Shown here: positions 22,950-36,262 of the stretch, one piece after another | How the letters are laid out: every line of letters starts with the position of its first letter | Numbering within the stretch: position 1 is the stretch's first letter | Origin: Catonia carolina | Taxonomy: Eukaryota; Arthropoda; Insecta; Hemiptera; Achilidae | Reading direction: 5' to 3' | Length of the DNA: 64,000 nt | Assembly: GCA_035578175.1 (NCBI GenBank) | Contig: JAQMRL010000003.1 | Span: 87,274,469-87,338,468, forward strand | Made by a program: the position numbers and the translations under genes | Notes under the pieces: model-generated | Database searches by the model: none | What the model was told of the DNA's origin: nothing | What the model saw: only the letters and a program-made list of their open reading frames with translations

Positions 22950-23700
22950 ACTATTTACTTACAGGAGTTTATTTCGTATATTTTTTCTTGTACATCTTTT
23001 TAAAATAAATGCGGTTTGACAATTGCACAAAAAAATATAAACTTCTGCTTCTCTCAATCAAGGATTAGGCTTCCGCCTGTTCCGACTCACAACAGCGACT
23101 AACTACTGAATTATTGCCATCTTTTGCGTGGCCTCCCGACATCTCTCCTCCCCAACAATCAGTATTGCAAACCACTGAGGGGATCCTTCCCTCAGGCATT
23201 TTTTCTACGTGCTCCCTCCATCAATTACGATATTCTGCAATCTTCCCATTCAAGTTGTAAACATCAAGTTCCGGTTGTAAACATCAAATTAAAAAAACAG
23301 GAATGTCAAAAAGAAGAAAAAAATTCATTTATTAACATAATGCATCCTCAGTTCAATCCGAATTCAGTTGAATCTAGTAAACTCGATCATTTGTTATGAG
23401 TGACGTCAGACATGAAGAGAAAAATGAAGTGAATTCATGTCACATGTGCATTTCACTCATGCATATTTTCATGTTTTGACATGAACAAAGTTACACATTT
23501 TGAATGCGCATTTCATTCATTTTTTCTATTCATGTAAATGCACAGTTATTGTCAAACTTTAAATATTTTTTAAATAATATTAAATTAGTGTATTGAACGA
23601 AACATTAAGTTGACAAATTATTTAATAATATTTTTATAAAACTATTTAGCAATTTCATTGATTTTTTTTAAATCGAATAATTTTTATTTTGTTCACATAG
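22950..23700. other. Unassigned, possibly old retroelement
   Basis: The GC-richer piece 23060-23220 resembles decayed coding sequence, but no domain could be named. The rest is AT-rich. A full TGACGTCA word at 23400-23408 is noted without functional claim. Confidence 0.3.
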
Positions 23701-23701
23701 T

Positions 23702-24010
23702 TCATTTGTGACAGATGACAACCTGTTCCCTGCGATTATGGAATTCGGGTAGAGGAAATTCTTGTAACGTTTTTCGTACCACGTGGAGTTTCGTAGGTGG
23801 TATCTCGGTCCACTTATTGTTCCAGAAATCAAATAATTTTCTGTTGACGTGTGCCTTTAGGTCAAAATGAGAGACCGGATGGAAAATTACAAATTTGTTA
23901 CAATTTTTTTTGTGTTTTATACTTGGATAGTTTATACGTAATGAGCAGAATGTACATTTATTAAAATGAGAAAAACAAACACATTTTGAATGCGCATTTT
24001 TCTCATTCAA
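23702..24010 (-). pseudogene. Non-LTR retrotransposon RNase H-like fragment
   Basis: Minus strand: DLKAHVNRKLFDFWNNKWTE, then IPPTKLHVVRKTLQEFP, then NRREQVVICH. This is the layout of the Jockey-type RNase H C-terminus (W...W, K..L..I...., R..Q+.+...). No other domain is attached. Confidence 0.45.
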
Positions 24011-25192
24011 AATTAGCGTTCTTTGAGTTCTGATCTACCTAACCGCACTGAACGGGCACTCCAGTCGGGATGAGGAGGCGCTTCGCTCCACGAGTTTATT
24101 CGGAGAAGCGAGTTTATTCTTATTTTTATTTTATCACCTCATAATCATTACCTGCGCACAAACAAGGCTTATTAAAGCATCATTACCCAATAAAAAAATA
24201 AATATTTTTTTAATGAGAGACAATGCTTTTTATATTTATTTACAAGTAAGTTATGTTTTACCTTTAGTTACTTTCAGTCTTTATTATTTACCTTTCACTT
24301 CATTTTTAAATCTATTTTCAATTTTTCCTCGTCATTTTTAATAATGTAACAGCTGAGGCCATGACTGTGAAGAAATTGTTGGAACCTAAACAAGGACGTA
24401 TAATCGTAATAAGTTTTATTATAATGTAAGTTACATAGTTTTAATAGCGTCGAAGACGCCCCCGTAACATCTTCCTGGTCTCGTACACCTTGACCTAACC
24501 TAAAAGAAGTGTATGTACACTTATACGAATGAATGTTATAAAAGCCATAACAATTATTAGGGACATTATACCGTAATTATAAAACTATAACCGACTTTTT
24601 TTATCTTTGTACTTTCATCAAAAGGAAATAATATAAAATAAATAAAAAAATATTGTTAGCTTTTTTATTGTGATGTAATATTTTAACTATATTTAACTTA
24701 TATCTGCATTGTATTGTTTACCCTAATAAAAAAATGACAAGATATTTTTATTTTATTTTATAATTTTAATTGGTCATATAAATAACCATTCTATTATTCT
24801 TCCGATTTAAGTTGGCTAAGTATATAAAAAATAAAGATCAGAAATAACGTAATAAACAATAAAATTTTATGTAAAATATCAAGGTCGTTCCTCTACTTAA
24901 AAACCAAAGAGTACATAAATTGTAAGGTTTTTTTTTATTTCCAACAATTATTTGATGCATTTTTCAGAAAACTTCTACCGTGTTTTATTGATAAAGCTCT
25001 TAATTAAAAGTTTATGACTTAAAAAAAATGTCTATAAAAATATTATATCGTAGATATTAATCCTTTTTATTATTTTTTAATGTCTCACCACTAAATTATC
25101 TCTGTTCAAAATATGTCACTCAGTTTCTGGGTAAAACAGATTATTGGTTAATTATTTTTTCGAGTAGCACTTTGCATGACAATAATTTTAGG
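24011..25192. other. AT-rich intergenic DNA, nothing recognised
   Basis: No gene, tRNA or element ends recognised. Confidence 0.4.
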
Positions 25193-25750
25193 TGGTTTTT
25201 TTTTTACGTCCGACTGTTTTGTAAATTATTGTTAATGCATATGATAAGGGTGTTGTTTAGGTCATTAGCCGAAAGGCTGGTTTGAACCTATAGAAGTTTA
25301 AGTAAAACGAGGAGTGAGTTGGTTTACCATTGTATTCCTCACTGAGTGGAAAAGTACGCTTATTAGCATGCCGGGCCCTCTGAAAAGCACATATTTTCCA
25401 CTTTGCAAATGACACCTTCACTTCATTCACCACAGGGTCTGGCTGTATAATGAAATTCATTATTTTCAGAGGAGATAACTCTGATTAGTGTCTTTTACAC
25501 CTCTACCTCTTCTGTTCTTAAATGATTCAGGCATTTAATTGGCTGACCATGTGATAAGAAACAGAAATATTTAATTTAGCCCTGCAACGAACAGATTGAG
25601 TGTAAATAATTTCCACCTGTCTATAATGGGCAAAGTTAAGGGTGATAGATAAAAATGAGTGATGAAAAAAATCCCAGATCTGATCTGGAATTGAACTCGT
25701 GACCCTGGTGTAGAAGCCAGTTACGCTGACCGCTAAACCATGAGCTGGCT
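25193..25750 (-). mobile_element. SINE-D copy split by R400
   Basis: The tail (type 2, tttttacgtccgactg) lies at the left. After the nested R400, the body resumes (aaaaatgagtgatg) and ends in a tRNA-like head with a B-box-like region (ttgaactcg). An uninterrupted SINE-D lies at about 35300-35530. Confidence 0.7.
25253..25636 (-). mobile_element. R400 nested in SINE-D
   Basis: Reverse copy bounded by TAAGGGTG (25245-25252 and 25637-25644). The SINE-D copy at 35.3 kb gives the empty site. Confidence 0.82.
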
Positions 25751-26617
25751 AACTAAAGTTTCAATTTTTTATTTTACAATTTCTTTTGTCAAAATTTGGT
25801 GTTAATAATCTGGTTAGCAAAAGTTTTATTCTGTTAGAGAAAAATAATATAGATATGCCCTCTACAAAGTTTTTTTTTGAGATGAAGTACCTACAAAGTA
25901 ATATATTCATATAGAGTTTTGGTTAATAAGTAGGCTACTGTACTTATGCCTTAATGTATTTTTTTCAATATTTAAGTTGGATGTTGAAGAAAAAACCTAT
26001 CTGATGTTTAACAAAGGAGGTTAAAGAAAAAATGGAGCAGACATTTAGGCCTACGCCAAGATTGACGTAGAAATATAGAATTACTGACCACAATTATTAC
26101 ATTACGTTGAAGTAAACACATTATAGGATTTACTACAGATTAAAATACGCGCGCGCGCAAGCACTGACACTAACAAACCCACACACACACACTGACCGAC
26201 CTCACTTAATTTGAAGCGTCAGGAGGGCGATAAATATCCTCATGCCATAATCTTATCATATCAATCAGCAAATTTGAAGTTATTATTGAAACAGGAGCAA
26301 CTAACAAATTTGATAAGTCATTAATACAATATTTCTATAAACAGTTAATTTCGGTTATAGAATGTTTTTGTAGTGAATATTCGGCTATCCGACCTATGTC
26401 GTACATAAGTTCAAAATTATTTTCGGTTCTAGTGAAGCAATTACATCGTCCACGAGTTTCATTACAACCGGAGTTTATTTACTTGAAACTCCAGATGTTC
26501 ACATAAAACGGATGTGGCGAATTCTCCTATAGTCTGAGTTATCAACACTTTGCTGTGTATCTGTGTTTCAAAGATAAGTGTACTCATTTTTTAATGGTAG
26601 TTTTTGTTTGTTTTTAG
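25751..26617. other. 5' flank of the chitin-binding gene
   Basis: No promoter motif can be named. A short CG/CA array lies at 26152-26200. A polypyrimidine-AG (tttttgtttgtttttag, ending at 26617) sits just before the ATG and looks like an acceptor, so an upstream untranslated exon is likely. Confidence 0.4.
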
Positions 26618-26628
26618 GAGACTTTGTG

Positions 26629-29600
26629 ATGGCAGTTATGGTCGTTTGGAGACAGGGAGCACTTTTGGCCATACTACTCCAAGTAGTTGGCTACTACTTC
26701 GTTTTATTAAGTGGCCAGCAAATCAGAAGTCCAGTAAGTTTTCATGTACTATTTTTAAGCATTAAATAACTATCTTCTTTGCTTTTATGGCCTCATTGAA
26801 CCACTTGAATCAAATTTTGAAATCTTTCTTGGTTTGGTTTTAGGATTCTTACGTTTTTCCAAATAATTCTTCATATTTTGGGATCTGATCTGTCTGATTT
26901 TATCTAAACAAATCATTAACGCCGGAGCTCGAGTTTTTCGATGAATCTTTTGTCTTTATCTTTAAGCAACTTAAGCTGTTCAGATTTTTCTGAAAGATCT
27001 TGTTCTGCAATGTTAATTTCTTGCATATCTTGCTTTACTTCGGCCAACCACCTTGCAGGATTTTTCCAAGAGTTAATTACACTGTAGAAATGAGTTGTTT
27101 AATACTCGATTGTCCGGTATTCTCTGCAAATGCCCAAAGAAATAGATTCGTTTATTCCTCATGATATCAGTAATTGGCTCCATTTCATGGTAGAGTTCAG
27201 AATTAGACATTAAGATCCAGATATCGCTGTGTATCCATTTTTTGTTTATGCAAGTCCTAAGGATTCTTCTTTCTATCCCAAGAATTTTTTTCATTCTCGT
27301 TTTAGTTTTGAAATTAGAAATACTAGTTTCGAAACAATAGCTTTGGGTTGTACTACCGTTACTTAACGATATGTTATAATAACAAATAAACATAAAAAGT
27401 TCCAGAAACACCGCCTCCGTAGCGTAGTGGCAGCGCGCTAGCCTACAACACGTAAGTCCTGGGTTCATTCCCGACTAGGGTCTGGAGATTTTCACAAGTC
27501 GAAACCCACTTTTTCAGTTAGATAACCCACGGTAGTCGCTAATAACGAATTTGTTGATGTGATTTAAAAAAAAACAAATAAAATAACATAAAAATATTCT
27601 TCGTAAAATGTACGGTGCAAACATAAACAGAAACTGGAGAAAGACGAAATAAACCAAACCAAAAACTTTGCAAAGGCCTAAGACTTTAAATGATACAAAA
27701 ATTAAAAGAAGAGCAAGTTATTTTGGCCTCATGATATGTATGAACGACAACCGTATAAATAAAAATATTTTTAATATTTATAACGAGAAAGACAAAACAA
27801 ATTTTAACCACACAATTGAAAATGGAACAACTAGGATTTGCTGAAACTGAATGTGTCGATAAATCTGAGAGTTGTTGTTTAGGTCAACAGCCAAAAGGCT
27901 GGTTTGAACCTCTAGAGGTTTAACTGAGTAAAAACGAGGAGTGAGGTAGTTTACTATTGCCTTCCTCACTGAGTGGAAAAGTATGCTTATTAGCATGCCA
28001 GGCCCTCCGAATAGCAACCACTTTCCACCCTGCAAATGACACTTTCACTTCATTTACCACAGGGTCTGGCTGTATAGTGAAATTCATTACTATCAGAAAA
28101 GATAACTGTGACTAGTGTCTTTTACACCTCTTCTTTAACCATGTATTCTGTTCTTAAATAGTTCAGTCATACAATTGGCTGATTATGTGATAAGAAACAG
28201 CACTTTTTTTGTAGCCCTGGAACAAACAGATCTATTGAAATTAATTTAACACTCCACCTGCCCATTATGGGCAAAAAATCTGAGTACAGAAGCAAATTGT
28301 ATGGATTGGTAACTCCTGTGGACATTAGGAAGCCACCAGAGGGAAAAGGCAGTTTCAAGAAGAAGAAAGAAATTACTTCCGGACCAATGTTTATATGAAC
28401 TTTTCCCTTATTTTTCAATGTAGAATCATCTCCTAAAATATTTTCGTTTCTTTGTGAATCACTTTATGTGCACCATACCATGACAAAAAAATTCAAGAGA
28501 ATTTTGGAGCATATTGATAAGTTATTCTTGTATTTAAAGTGGAATTGCTGAAAATCTTATTTGTTGACATTAAATTACATTTTTCTCAGTTCCTACTTAA
28601 GATATCAAAGTGAAATTTTTATAGTGCGTCCTTACAGAAAGATGTCAGTTTTAACATTTCCAAATATAAAAACATTGTATAAAAGATAAAAAAAGTTTTT
28701 TTTCGTTTTTAATCAGTGAAAAACAACAATTTTAAATATTATAATTATTACAATTAATTATGCATAAAACATAAAATGCGTAAGTTACAATGTAGAGCAA
28801 AAGTCATAGTTTCATGTAAAAAAAAAACAGAAGGAAAATATCTTCAGTAGTTCTTAAGAAAAGTCCATTTTCATTAACATGGTTTAGTGTAGGGCGAACC
28901 ACGTCCCTTAACGTAATTTCACAGCACTTGAATACAACTAAACTATGTTGTTATTGTTTAGGACATCAGCCGAAAGGTTGGTTTGAACCTCTAGAGGCTT
29001 TACTAAGTAAAACGAGGAGGAAGGTAGTTTACCTTGCCTTCTTTTCTGAGGGACTAAGTATGCTTATCAGCACGCCCAGCCCTCCAAAAAGTATCTACTT
29101 TCCACGCTGCAAAATGACACCTTCACTTCATTCACCACAGAGTCTGGCTGTATAATAATGAAATTCATTACTTTCAGAGGAGATAAATCTTACCAGGTAT
29201 GTAGTGTATTTTACACCTCTACCTCTTCTGTTCTTAAATGTTTCAGTCATATAATTGGCTGATCATGTACCTGATAAACAGAAATATTTTTTGTAGCCCT
29301 GGAACTAGCAGATCGAATGCAAATAATAATTTTACCCTCCAATTGCCTGTTACGGACATGACAAATATTATGTAGCTTAAATTAAGTTTTTTAATAGAAT
29401 GAGTAAATAAATAATTTAAAATGTTTTCAATTTCTTTTCAGCGAAATAGAGTAATAGCTGTACAGGATATACCGATAACAAATTTTTCATGTATCAGTAG
29501 AAGTCCAGGTTATTATGCTGATCTTGAAACAGGTTGTCAGGTATTGTAGCAGAATATCATATTTTATTTTTATTTCAACAATTTTAAAGGTGTTGTGTAA

Positions 29601-32600
29601 TCTTTATCTTATTTAAGTTGTTTTAATTAATTGGGCGATGATACCTGCATTAGGCTGGGTTGTGCGTCGGTTACAAGGTGATGTAATTAAATAATTCCAG
29701 ACCTAAATGGGAATTGGAGATTCCTAAAGACTTCAAAATAGTGATTATAATACCATTAATTTTTTTAATTCCTAACGTGTGTACGTTACAATCTGTTCAA
29801 TTCAAAAAATAGAAAGCTTTTGAAATGTGGTGTTATAGGAAAATGTTAAAGATTAAGTGGGTGGACAAGGTATGCAATTTAGAGGTTCTTAAGTGTGTGG
29901 AATGAAAAAAGAAGTATATGGAAGCATCTTACCAGAAGAAGGGATTGGCTAGTGGGGCATATCTTAAGACATCAAGATATTGATCTATCAATAATGGAGT
30001 GTAATATTGAGGGAGTGAATTGTAGGGGAGGAAAAAGTTAGAATATTTAAAGCAAATTACAAAAGATGTAGGGTGTTACAGACATGTAGATATGAAACAA
30101 CTTGCACAAGATAGAACAGCTTAGAGAACTGCATCAAACCAGTCGAGAGACTGATAACAAAAAAAATTATATTCATATTTTACTCATATTTGAGCTACTA
30201 CCCATATTTTTCATGGAATTTATTTTTATCTTAAATTGATCAGAATTGACTAATGGGTTGTCCAAAATCGTTTTTCCCCATTATTTTGGACAACTGGAAA
30301 TCTACTGTGTTTAAATGTCGTTCAACCTACTGTGTTCATCCAAGTATTTGCAAAACATAGACTTTACTTAAAATTCTGTATTATTAACACATTACTAACT
30401 TAAAATGTACTTTTATAATATGTATTAAGTTTATGGATAAAAAAACGAACATGTTTTCATAATACTGTATATTTCTTTTTAGGTTTATCACATGTGTACA
30501 GATGGAGGACGGCAATTCAGTTATAGATGTCCAAATACAACATTATTTCAACAAAGAATGCTGATATGTGCTCATTGGTTTGTCTTTTTTTTATAATGTT
30601 ATGAATATACACTATTAACTAAAATCTAGTGGCAGATCCACAAAGATTTCCTTTAACAGTTCAGCCGTTCTTAGTTTGCTCCTACTGTCAACACAAAAAC
30701 AAAAACAAAAACAAAAGCCACCTACTACAGGGTGCACGCTAGAGTCTGCGACTTTATGGATGTCCTATTCCTATTAAGTTAACTATGTTTTAAATTATAA
30801 GTACTTAAAGTACTAAAAACATCAGTCATGATATGATGTAGGCCTAACAATTTCATTTAGAAAAATAATTTTAAAAGGATTTTATATTTAAATACTTTTG
30901 AAAGTATTTTGTTGTTACTTTTTAATCAGCGTGTACACATTTTGATATAATGGGCATGCTCAGTGACGTCATTATTTGTTTACATTAGGAGTAAACTAAG
31001 GGAGGCTGGACTATACAAATTTAATCTTATCCTGGAATTATCGTACAAGTTTTATTAATGCAGTAGCATTCACAAGTAAAAAAAATCAACATGTGGGTCA
31101 CATCACTGTGAGCTTTAAAGTTTAACTTTACTAACAGATCCATCTTGTCTCTCATATTCAAGTAAATATTTTTAATTTTGTAAAAAAATACTTATGTGTA
31201 TGTTAAACTTACATTCACACCATATAATAGGTTAGAGTTTTAGCTCCTATTTTGTTTTTGTTTTAAAGAAATATGTAAATATCTAACAAAGTTACAACCT
31301 TCCCAGTAACTGTTTGTTTTTGTCTGTCAACCCTCGCCACAAAGGCCTGAGGTTACTTAAATTTTACATTTTTTTTCCATTATGGTCTCCTTATTTGAGC
31401 TAATTAGCAGCGGTAATGCTACGCTTCTATTTCTTTCAATAAAATGTTCCTTAAATTAACATGGGAAAGATAGGGCTAATGACCTCCTTTAAACCCAAAT
31501 GGAACCTATACACAAAATTTTGAATCTCTAGGCGTTATAGTTCTGGACATGACAAGTGAGTAAATTAGCCAATGGTATTTCATATTTTATAAATTATATC
31601 AGTATTAATATAATGTAAATATTTTTTACAGGTACCAAGTAAATTGTAGTCGTTCAGAGCAACATTACAAAGCAAATCTTCTCATAGGGCAAAGAGATAA
31701 ACCATTTGTGGATGAGATAGAAGACATTAATATTTCTTACAATAGTGGTGAGTAACAGTATTCGTTATTTAATACAAAAAGATTAAGTTGTATTCTTATG
31801 AAACACTTTTAGAGTTAGAATTTGGATACATACAACTTGAATAAGAAAATAAAAGAATATCGTGAAGTTTGGAGACAGCATGTGGAGAGGATATCAAATC
31901 AAAGGATACCTCTGTAAGTCCAGTGGTATGCTCCAAGGGAAGAGAGACAGTGGAAGACCTAAGAAAAATGGATATACTATCCATATGACTGTATGTTAGT
32001 CGCCTAACAGTATACAGCAATTTATTTTTCATCCCCTATGTATCTGCTAATAAACTGGTTCTTCGACTGACATACAGTACAACACATCCTTAGTGACAAA
32101 TATATAAATAAATATATCTGCTTTGTCATTCATTTTTACTTCATTGTTAGGGGAGTGAAGTACAGTCAGGTTAAGGACAAGTTTTCACTTCGGTCAGAGA
32201 CCACCCCTCTCACCCTTCAAAAAATAAAAAAATCATATCTGAAAAAGGGTTTACAACTGTTGCACATGACCAGATTGATTTGAATAAAGTAATTGAGAAA
32301 AAATTAAATATATTTTCCCCATGTTTCTGGGTCTATCACATCAAGAGATAACAAGTTTGCATAAAAACACTATTGATAAAAGTCTGTTGGTCCCACAAGT
32401 TTGAACTTCAGTATGAAACCTTAAAACATTATGATAAATGTTTCTGGAAAGTTCAAACTCGATCGGACAAGCTGTTTTGGAGATATCAGCTGACAAAGTT
32501 ATCTCTTTCAAATTATACCTTGAAAAATAGGCTCTTTTCAAAAATTCATCAAAAAATATGGTCTCAAAAATTTTTAAAGAATCTAAGCTAACCAACAAAT

Positions 32601-35006
32601 ATATAATTGAACAGGCAACATTTTAGTATAAACATCGTAACAATTAGACAAGTGGTTATCAAGATATGTGTTCTCAAAGTCGAGCGCACATGATTAACAA
32701 TTCTATAGTAGATAATAGTACGCTATAATAGTACGCTATTAGTTCAGAACCTAACCTAACCTTGTTTCAAGGAGAGGAAGTATAAGATTTTTAATGTAAA
32801 ATAAATAAATTACCCCAATTTTTAAAATGTTGTGATAGTTTGCATTCCTTTGATTGGTGAAACTTTTTATAGTGTACAAGAATTTCTTTCTAAATAGTAG
32901 AAGTAGAACAATGTGTGATTCTAATATGTATTTCAGGTGTTATAACTTCTTGACATATCCTATACTCCCCCCAGGAATTTCCTTGGACACATTAATAAGA
33001 AAAAAACTCATGTTCACGCTTTTTAAACTGAATATCCACTGATTTATGTTAATTCTGTTAAGGACTTCCATATTTGAAAATTTTTATTTTATAAAAGTCT
33101 CTATAGCAAAATGTAGCAGGTGATTTGTTAATGCTCTGTCACATATTCTGGGCCCTGACTTGCTATGATAACGAAAGATGGTCAATCAGGTGACATCGTA
33201 ACGAAGCAACATGGCAAAAGCAGAAAAATCAAAATTCAGTTTGAACCATTGAATAATTGGTCTAAGTTATTCCAATACTGATGTACACGATTTATTATTT
33301 ATCGTATGCCTCTGCCTAAGCACTCTTGGTACCTTCTGATGTCGGTGCAGGTGCAACATTGACAAGCACTTGCTGAATGACAAATGACTGACAACCAGAA
33401 GCTACTATTTTTGTTTGTAATTTGTAATGAAGGCACTCTTAAAAGCTGAGATGGCAATTATTACAAAAGAATTGCCCTTGTTACTTGTTGATACTTCAGC
33501 TTTGAGTTTACAATTTATTATTGACAATATTTTATTGCAATGTTAGTTTGCCTCAAAAAATGGCAAGTGGCAGTGTAGTTTAATAGTAAATCAGAAATTG
33601 TAGCAGATTGTTGTAGTTATCAGTTTATATCATTACTCTAAAGTAGTTTATATTTTCAAAATAAGAATAGCAACAGTACATTTTGTGCAGTTTTTAAAAA
33701 AATCATTGATCATAATCAAAGGTTATTTAAAGAAAAAAAATTAATGGAGCAGCATTTTAAAGAATTATATCATATTAAGAAACTATGCACAGTCCTGCAT
33801 GTACTCATGAATAATTTACATTAAATGTTTTATGATGGTGACATTTTTAAAAAAATTTCAAAATTTTTTTACTCTTTTCTTATAAATTTCATAGTAAGAT
33901 TGTTTTTTTCTGATACACTACAAGTTTCATATTTTCTTTTAATTATATTTAATATTATGTCATTCAAATAAATGTTTAATTTTTCAGGTAAAGGGATTAA
34001 AACATTAAGAAATCCAGATGATCTACAAAGACTTCAAACCAGAAATGGAGAAACTCTTAACAGAGCACAAGGATTCCAGAATAAAATAAATACACCATTT
34101 GTACCAGCACCAAACAGTCAAATACATTTTTCAAATAACCAACAAGTTCTACCGGCACAACAATTCAATAAAAATACAAATCAAAAGTTCAACACCCAGT
34201 TATCACACCAAAATACACAACCACCTTTTAATTCAAATGGCAATCACAATAATCAACCCAGATTTCCTCAGCAGACATTTCAATCAACAAAATTTATAAC
34301 TACAAATTTCGTCCCCATTTCACAACAAACTATTACAACACCAGTACCTGAAACACATTTCACACAAGGTTCTCTCCCTACAACCAATCATTTCCAAGGA
34401 AAATTTAATGAACCAAATAATAATCAAACTAATTCTTACAATAATTTCATTACAAGATTTAATCCTGATTTAGAAGCCGATATTAACCAGGGAGTAGTCA
34501 TAAGCGATACTCAAAATAATAATCCATCAGAAGAAATCCAAATGTACACTTTCTTAAAGAGATTTGTTCCTGATGATGTATCAACACAAAACTTAAATAT
34601 AAATAATCTAAATCAAAACCCAGCTGCGGTAGAAATTAATTCAAATTTATTTATTAACAATAACAATGGCGGTACAGTAAATTTGGAACCACCGGTACAA
34701 GAACCCAGTTTAGATCTTGAATTACCAGTACCACCCACGTTTGAAGATTCTGATCATATGGAAAGTAATACGATAGAATTAAAATTTCAAGATCCAAGAC
34801 AAGTATTTTATATACCAGAAAGTGATTCACAAAATACACAGTTAGAATCTGCAACACCGATAACTGTTAATATTCATCGACAAGCAACACAACATTTATT
34901 ACATCCTATGTTGTTTCTTAATTCATTTCAAGAAACCTGCATAAAATGTCACCCTGCATTTGTTGTCGACAAAGAAACTTGTTCACCGTGTGTAATAATA
35001 CGATAA
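26629..35006 (+). CDS. Secreted CBM14 (CPAP1-type) chitin-binding protein
   Basis: Coding exons: 26629-26733, 29442-29540, 30483-30577, 31632-31747 and 33988-35006. All introns are GT-AG with phases 0, 0, 2 and 1, totalling 477 residues. Residues 1 to ~30 form a signal peptide (hydrophobic ALLAILLQVVGYYFVLLSG). Residues 52-105 are one CBM14/peritrophin-A chitin-binding domain with six cysteines at 52, 67, 73, 84, 97 and 105 (spacing 14-5-10-12-7) and an aromatic YY and WY; Trp100 is split by intron 3. Residues 140-477 are a disordered, Asn/Gln/Pro/Thr-rich tail ending in two CxxC pairs (CIKC, CSPC). One domain plus a long tail fits the CPAP1 cuticular group, which acts in extracellular chitin matrix. 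Start choice: first ATG after the acceptor-like site at 26617. The exact CPAP1 member is not identified. Confidence 0.85.
26763..27330 (-). pseudogene. Non-LTR retrotransposon 3' fragment in intron 1
   Basis: Minus-strand reading: LGIERRILRTCINKKWIHSD, then MRNKRIYFFGHLQRIPDNRV, the C-terminal tail of LINE ORF2. Its 3' end (ggcctcattgaaccactt) aligns with that of the 13077 fragment. Stops interrupt the second half. Confidence 0.6.
27411..27575 (+). mobile_element. SINE-C copy with tail type 1
   Basis: Head CGCCTCCGTAGCGTAGTGG, B-box region gggttcattcc, then the tail gtagtcgctaataacgaa ... gttgatgtgattt and an A-run. The best full-length view of SINE-C here. Confidence 0.75.
27600..28400 (+). 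pseudogene. Non-LTR retrotransposon 3' fragment split by R400
   Basis: Before the split: KRRASYFGLMICMNDNRINK, a degenerate 'FGHL' tail. After it: EYRSKLYGLVTPVDIRKPP. The join falls on the R400 target duplication. It lies in intron 1 of the chitin-binding gene. Confidence 0.45.
27870..28275 (-). mobile_element. R400 copy in intron 1
   Basis: Bounded by AAATCTGAG (27861-27869 and 28276-28284). Reverse orientation, full-length appearance (ends ...cccattatgggc). Confidence 0.85.
28950..29360 (-). mobile_element. R400 copy in intron 1
   Basis: Reverse copy from gttgttattgtttagg to ttgcctgttacgg. The target duplication could not be defined. It ends about 80 bp upstream of exon 2. Confidence 0.75.
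29762..30172 (+). pseudogene. SINE-A tail fragment and LINE ORF2 3' fragment in intron 2
   Basis: 29762-29806 matches the SINE-A tail. From 29812 the forward frame reads KAFEMWCYRKMLKIKWVDKV, then VLKCVE and GRG-like segments, ending at an A-run near 30165. This is the well-known ORF2 tail 'AFEMWCYRRMLKI.W.D.V' of an insect/vertebrate LINE type. Several frameshifts are present. Confidence 0.65.
31810..31990 (+). pseudogene. LINE ORF2 C-terminal scrap in intron 4
   Basis: Forward: KIKEYREVWRQHVERISNQR, then IPL, a stop, and YAPREERQWKT, the 'W..H..RM...R.P......RP.G.R..GRP' tail of LINE ORF2. It begins about 60 bp past the exon 4 donor. Confidence 0.55.
32000..33960. other. Intron 4 interior, nothing recognised
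   Basis: Moderately AT-rich. Open frames on both strands at 32341-32598 overlap, and neither has a recognisable domain. Confidence 0.4.
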
Positions 35007-35039
35007 CTTAAATGTATTTTTCTATGTTATTTTTTTTTT

Positions 35040-35045
35040 ATTAAA
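35040..35045 (+). other. Candidate poly(A) signal ATTAAA
   Basis: ATTAAA lies 34 nt after the stop of the chitin-binding gene, followed by T-rich DNA. The common AATAAA is not seen nearer. Confidence 0.4.
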
Positions 35046-35299
35046 CTTATTTACATTTTTTATTCTGTTTTTATTTATTTTTATGAAAAACCATTCTAAG
35101 ATTAATTTTGCATTGAACCAAAATAATTTATAAAAATTCTAAATTTTCTTTCTCGCTACTCTGTCAATAAGCATACAGTGGTAATGAAATGTGATAATTC
35201 AAAATTCTTAAACTAAGCTCTTTGTCCTTCAAAGCTCTTTAGCCTTGATCTTCTTTTCAGTGTTATCCAACAGACTCCGTGCTTCAATACCACTATTAT

Positions 35300-35530
35300 T
35301 ATTTTAAGGGTTTTTTAGGAGTTTTTTTTGTTTATTTATGTCTGAATGTTTTGCAATTTCTGCTAATGCAGAGGGTGGACAATAATGATATCTGAAAATG
35401 AGTGATGAAAAAATGCTAGACCTGTCCAGGAATCGAACCCGGAACCCCAGCATAGCAGCCAGTTGTGCTAACCACTGGTCGCCATGCTAACCACTACGCC
35501 AATGGGCTGGCGTAGTGGTAGTAGTACACT
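35300..35530 (-). mobile_element. SINE-D copy, uninterrupted
   Basis: Tail type 2 region on the left (gtctgaatgttttgcaattt), a body matching the SINE-D at 25.2 kb, and a tRNA-like head on the right (aatcgaacccgg, gctaaccac). The head contains a ~19-bp duplicated piece (tgctaaccact twice). Confidence 0.65.
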
Positions 35531-36262
35531 TAGTTTTTAAGTTAATTCCAAAAACACTTCAGGGATTAGTTAAAAAAAAAACCGTTATCACGTTTTAGAT
35601 CAAACATACCATGGATATCTTTCTAATGGTGGAAACTAAAATGCGAAGCATATTGACTAGGGAGAATGTTTTACAATGCCTAAAAAAAAGTTTAAAAAAG
35701 CTCTTAGAGAACTTCGATGCAATTAACAATCTATTGGCCAGCACCACTTTTTAAGAAGTCATGGGAAATGAGAAGATTAGGTGAACTTCTGTATCATCAC
35801 AATACTTTTACTCTCCCCCCTCCACGGTGTTCTCTCTATATTTGTATCTCCCTTCCCCCTCTTTCTCACACATGAGATATTAGAAGAATTTCATAAAATA
35901 AATAATTTGTAAGGACAACCTCTGGGAAACATTGTCCCACTGGTATTTTGTGGGACTATGTGTCGCAGTGGTGTTTTATATTTGGACATTAGTCCCAGTG
36001 GTACATATATTGATCATGGAGTTTTTTACTATGCATTATAAATATCTCCCAAATATTATACATATTTTATTCTCAATTATATGAGAAATAAATTACAAGT
36101 ACGTAACATATCTTTAATGGTATCTCAACCTGTAACCTGCTAGAAAATAATTAGTTTGGTACCACTAGGAAATAATGTCCAACTAAAACATACCAATGGA
36201 ACAATATGGCCCAAGATCATGAAAAATAATATATAAACATTTTTACTTACCAGTAGAAACAC
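35531..36262. other. Unassigned intergenic DNA
   Basis: Pyrimidine-rich tract at 35810-35870. 35930-36010 contains short repeated words (cccactggt, cccagtggt). No gene seen. Confidence 0.35.

Noticed and set aside
32341..32598. 85- and 72-codon frames on opposite strands in intron 4 of the chitin-binding gene
   Set aside because: They are near-complementary to each other, have no recognisable domain or splice signals, and probably reflect an old repeat.
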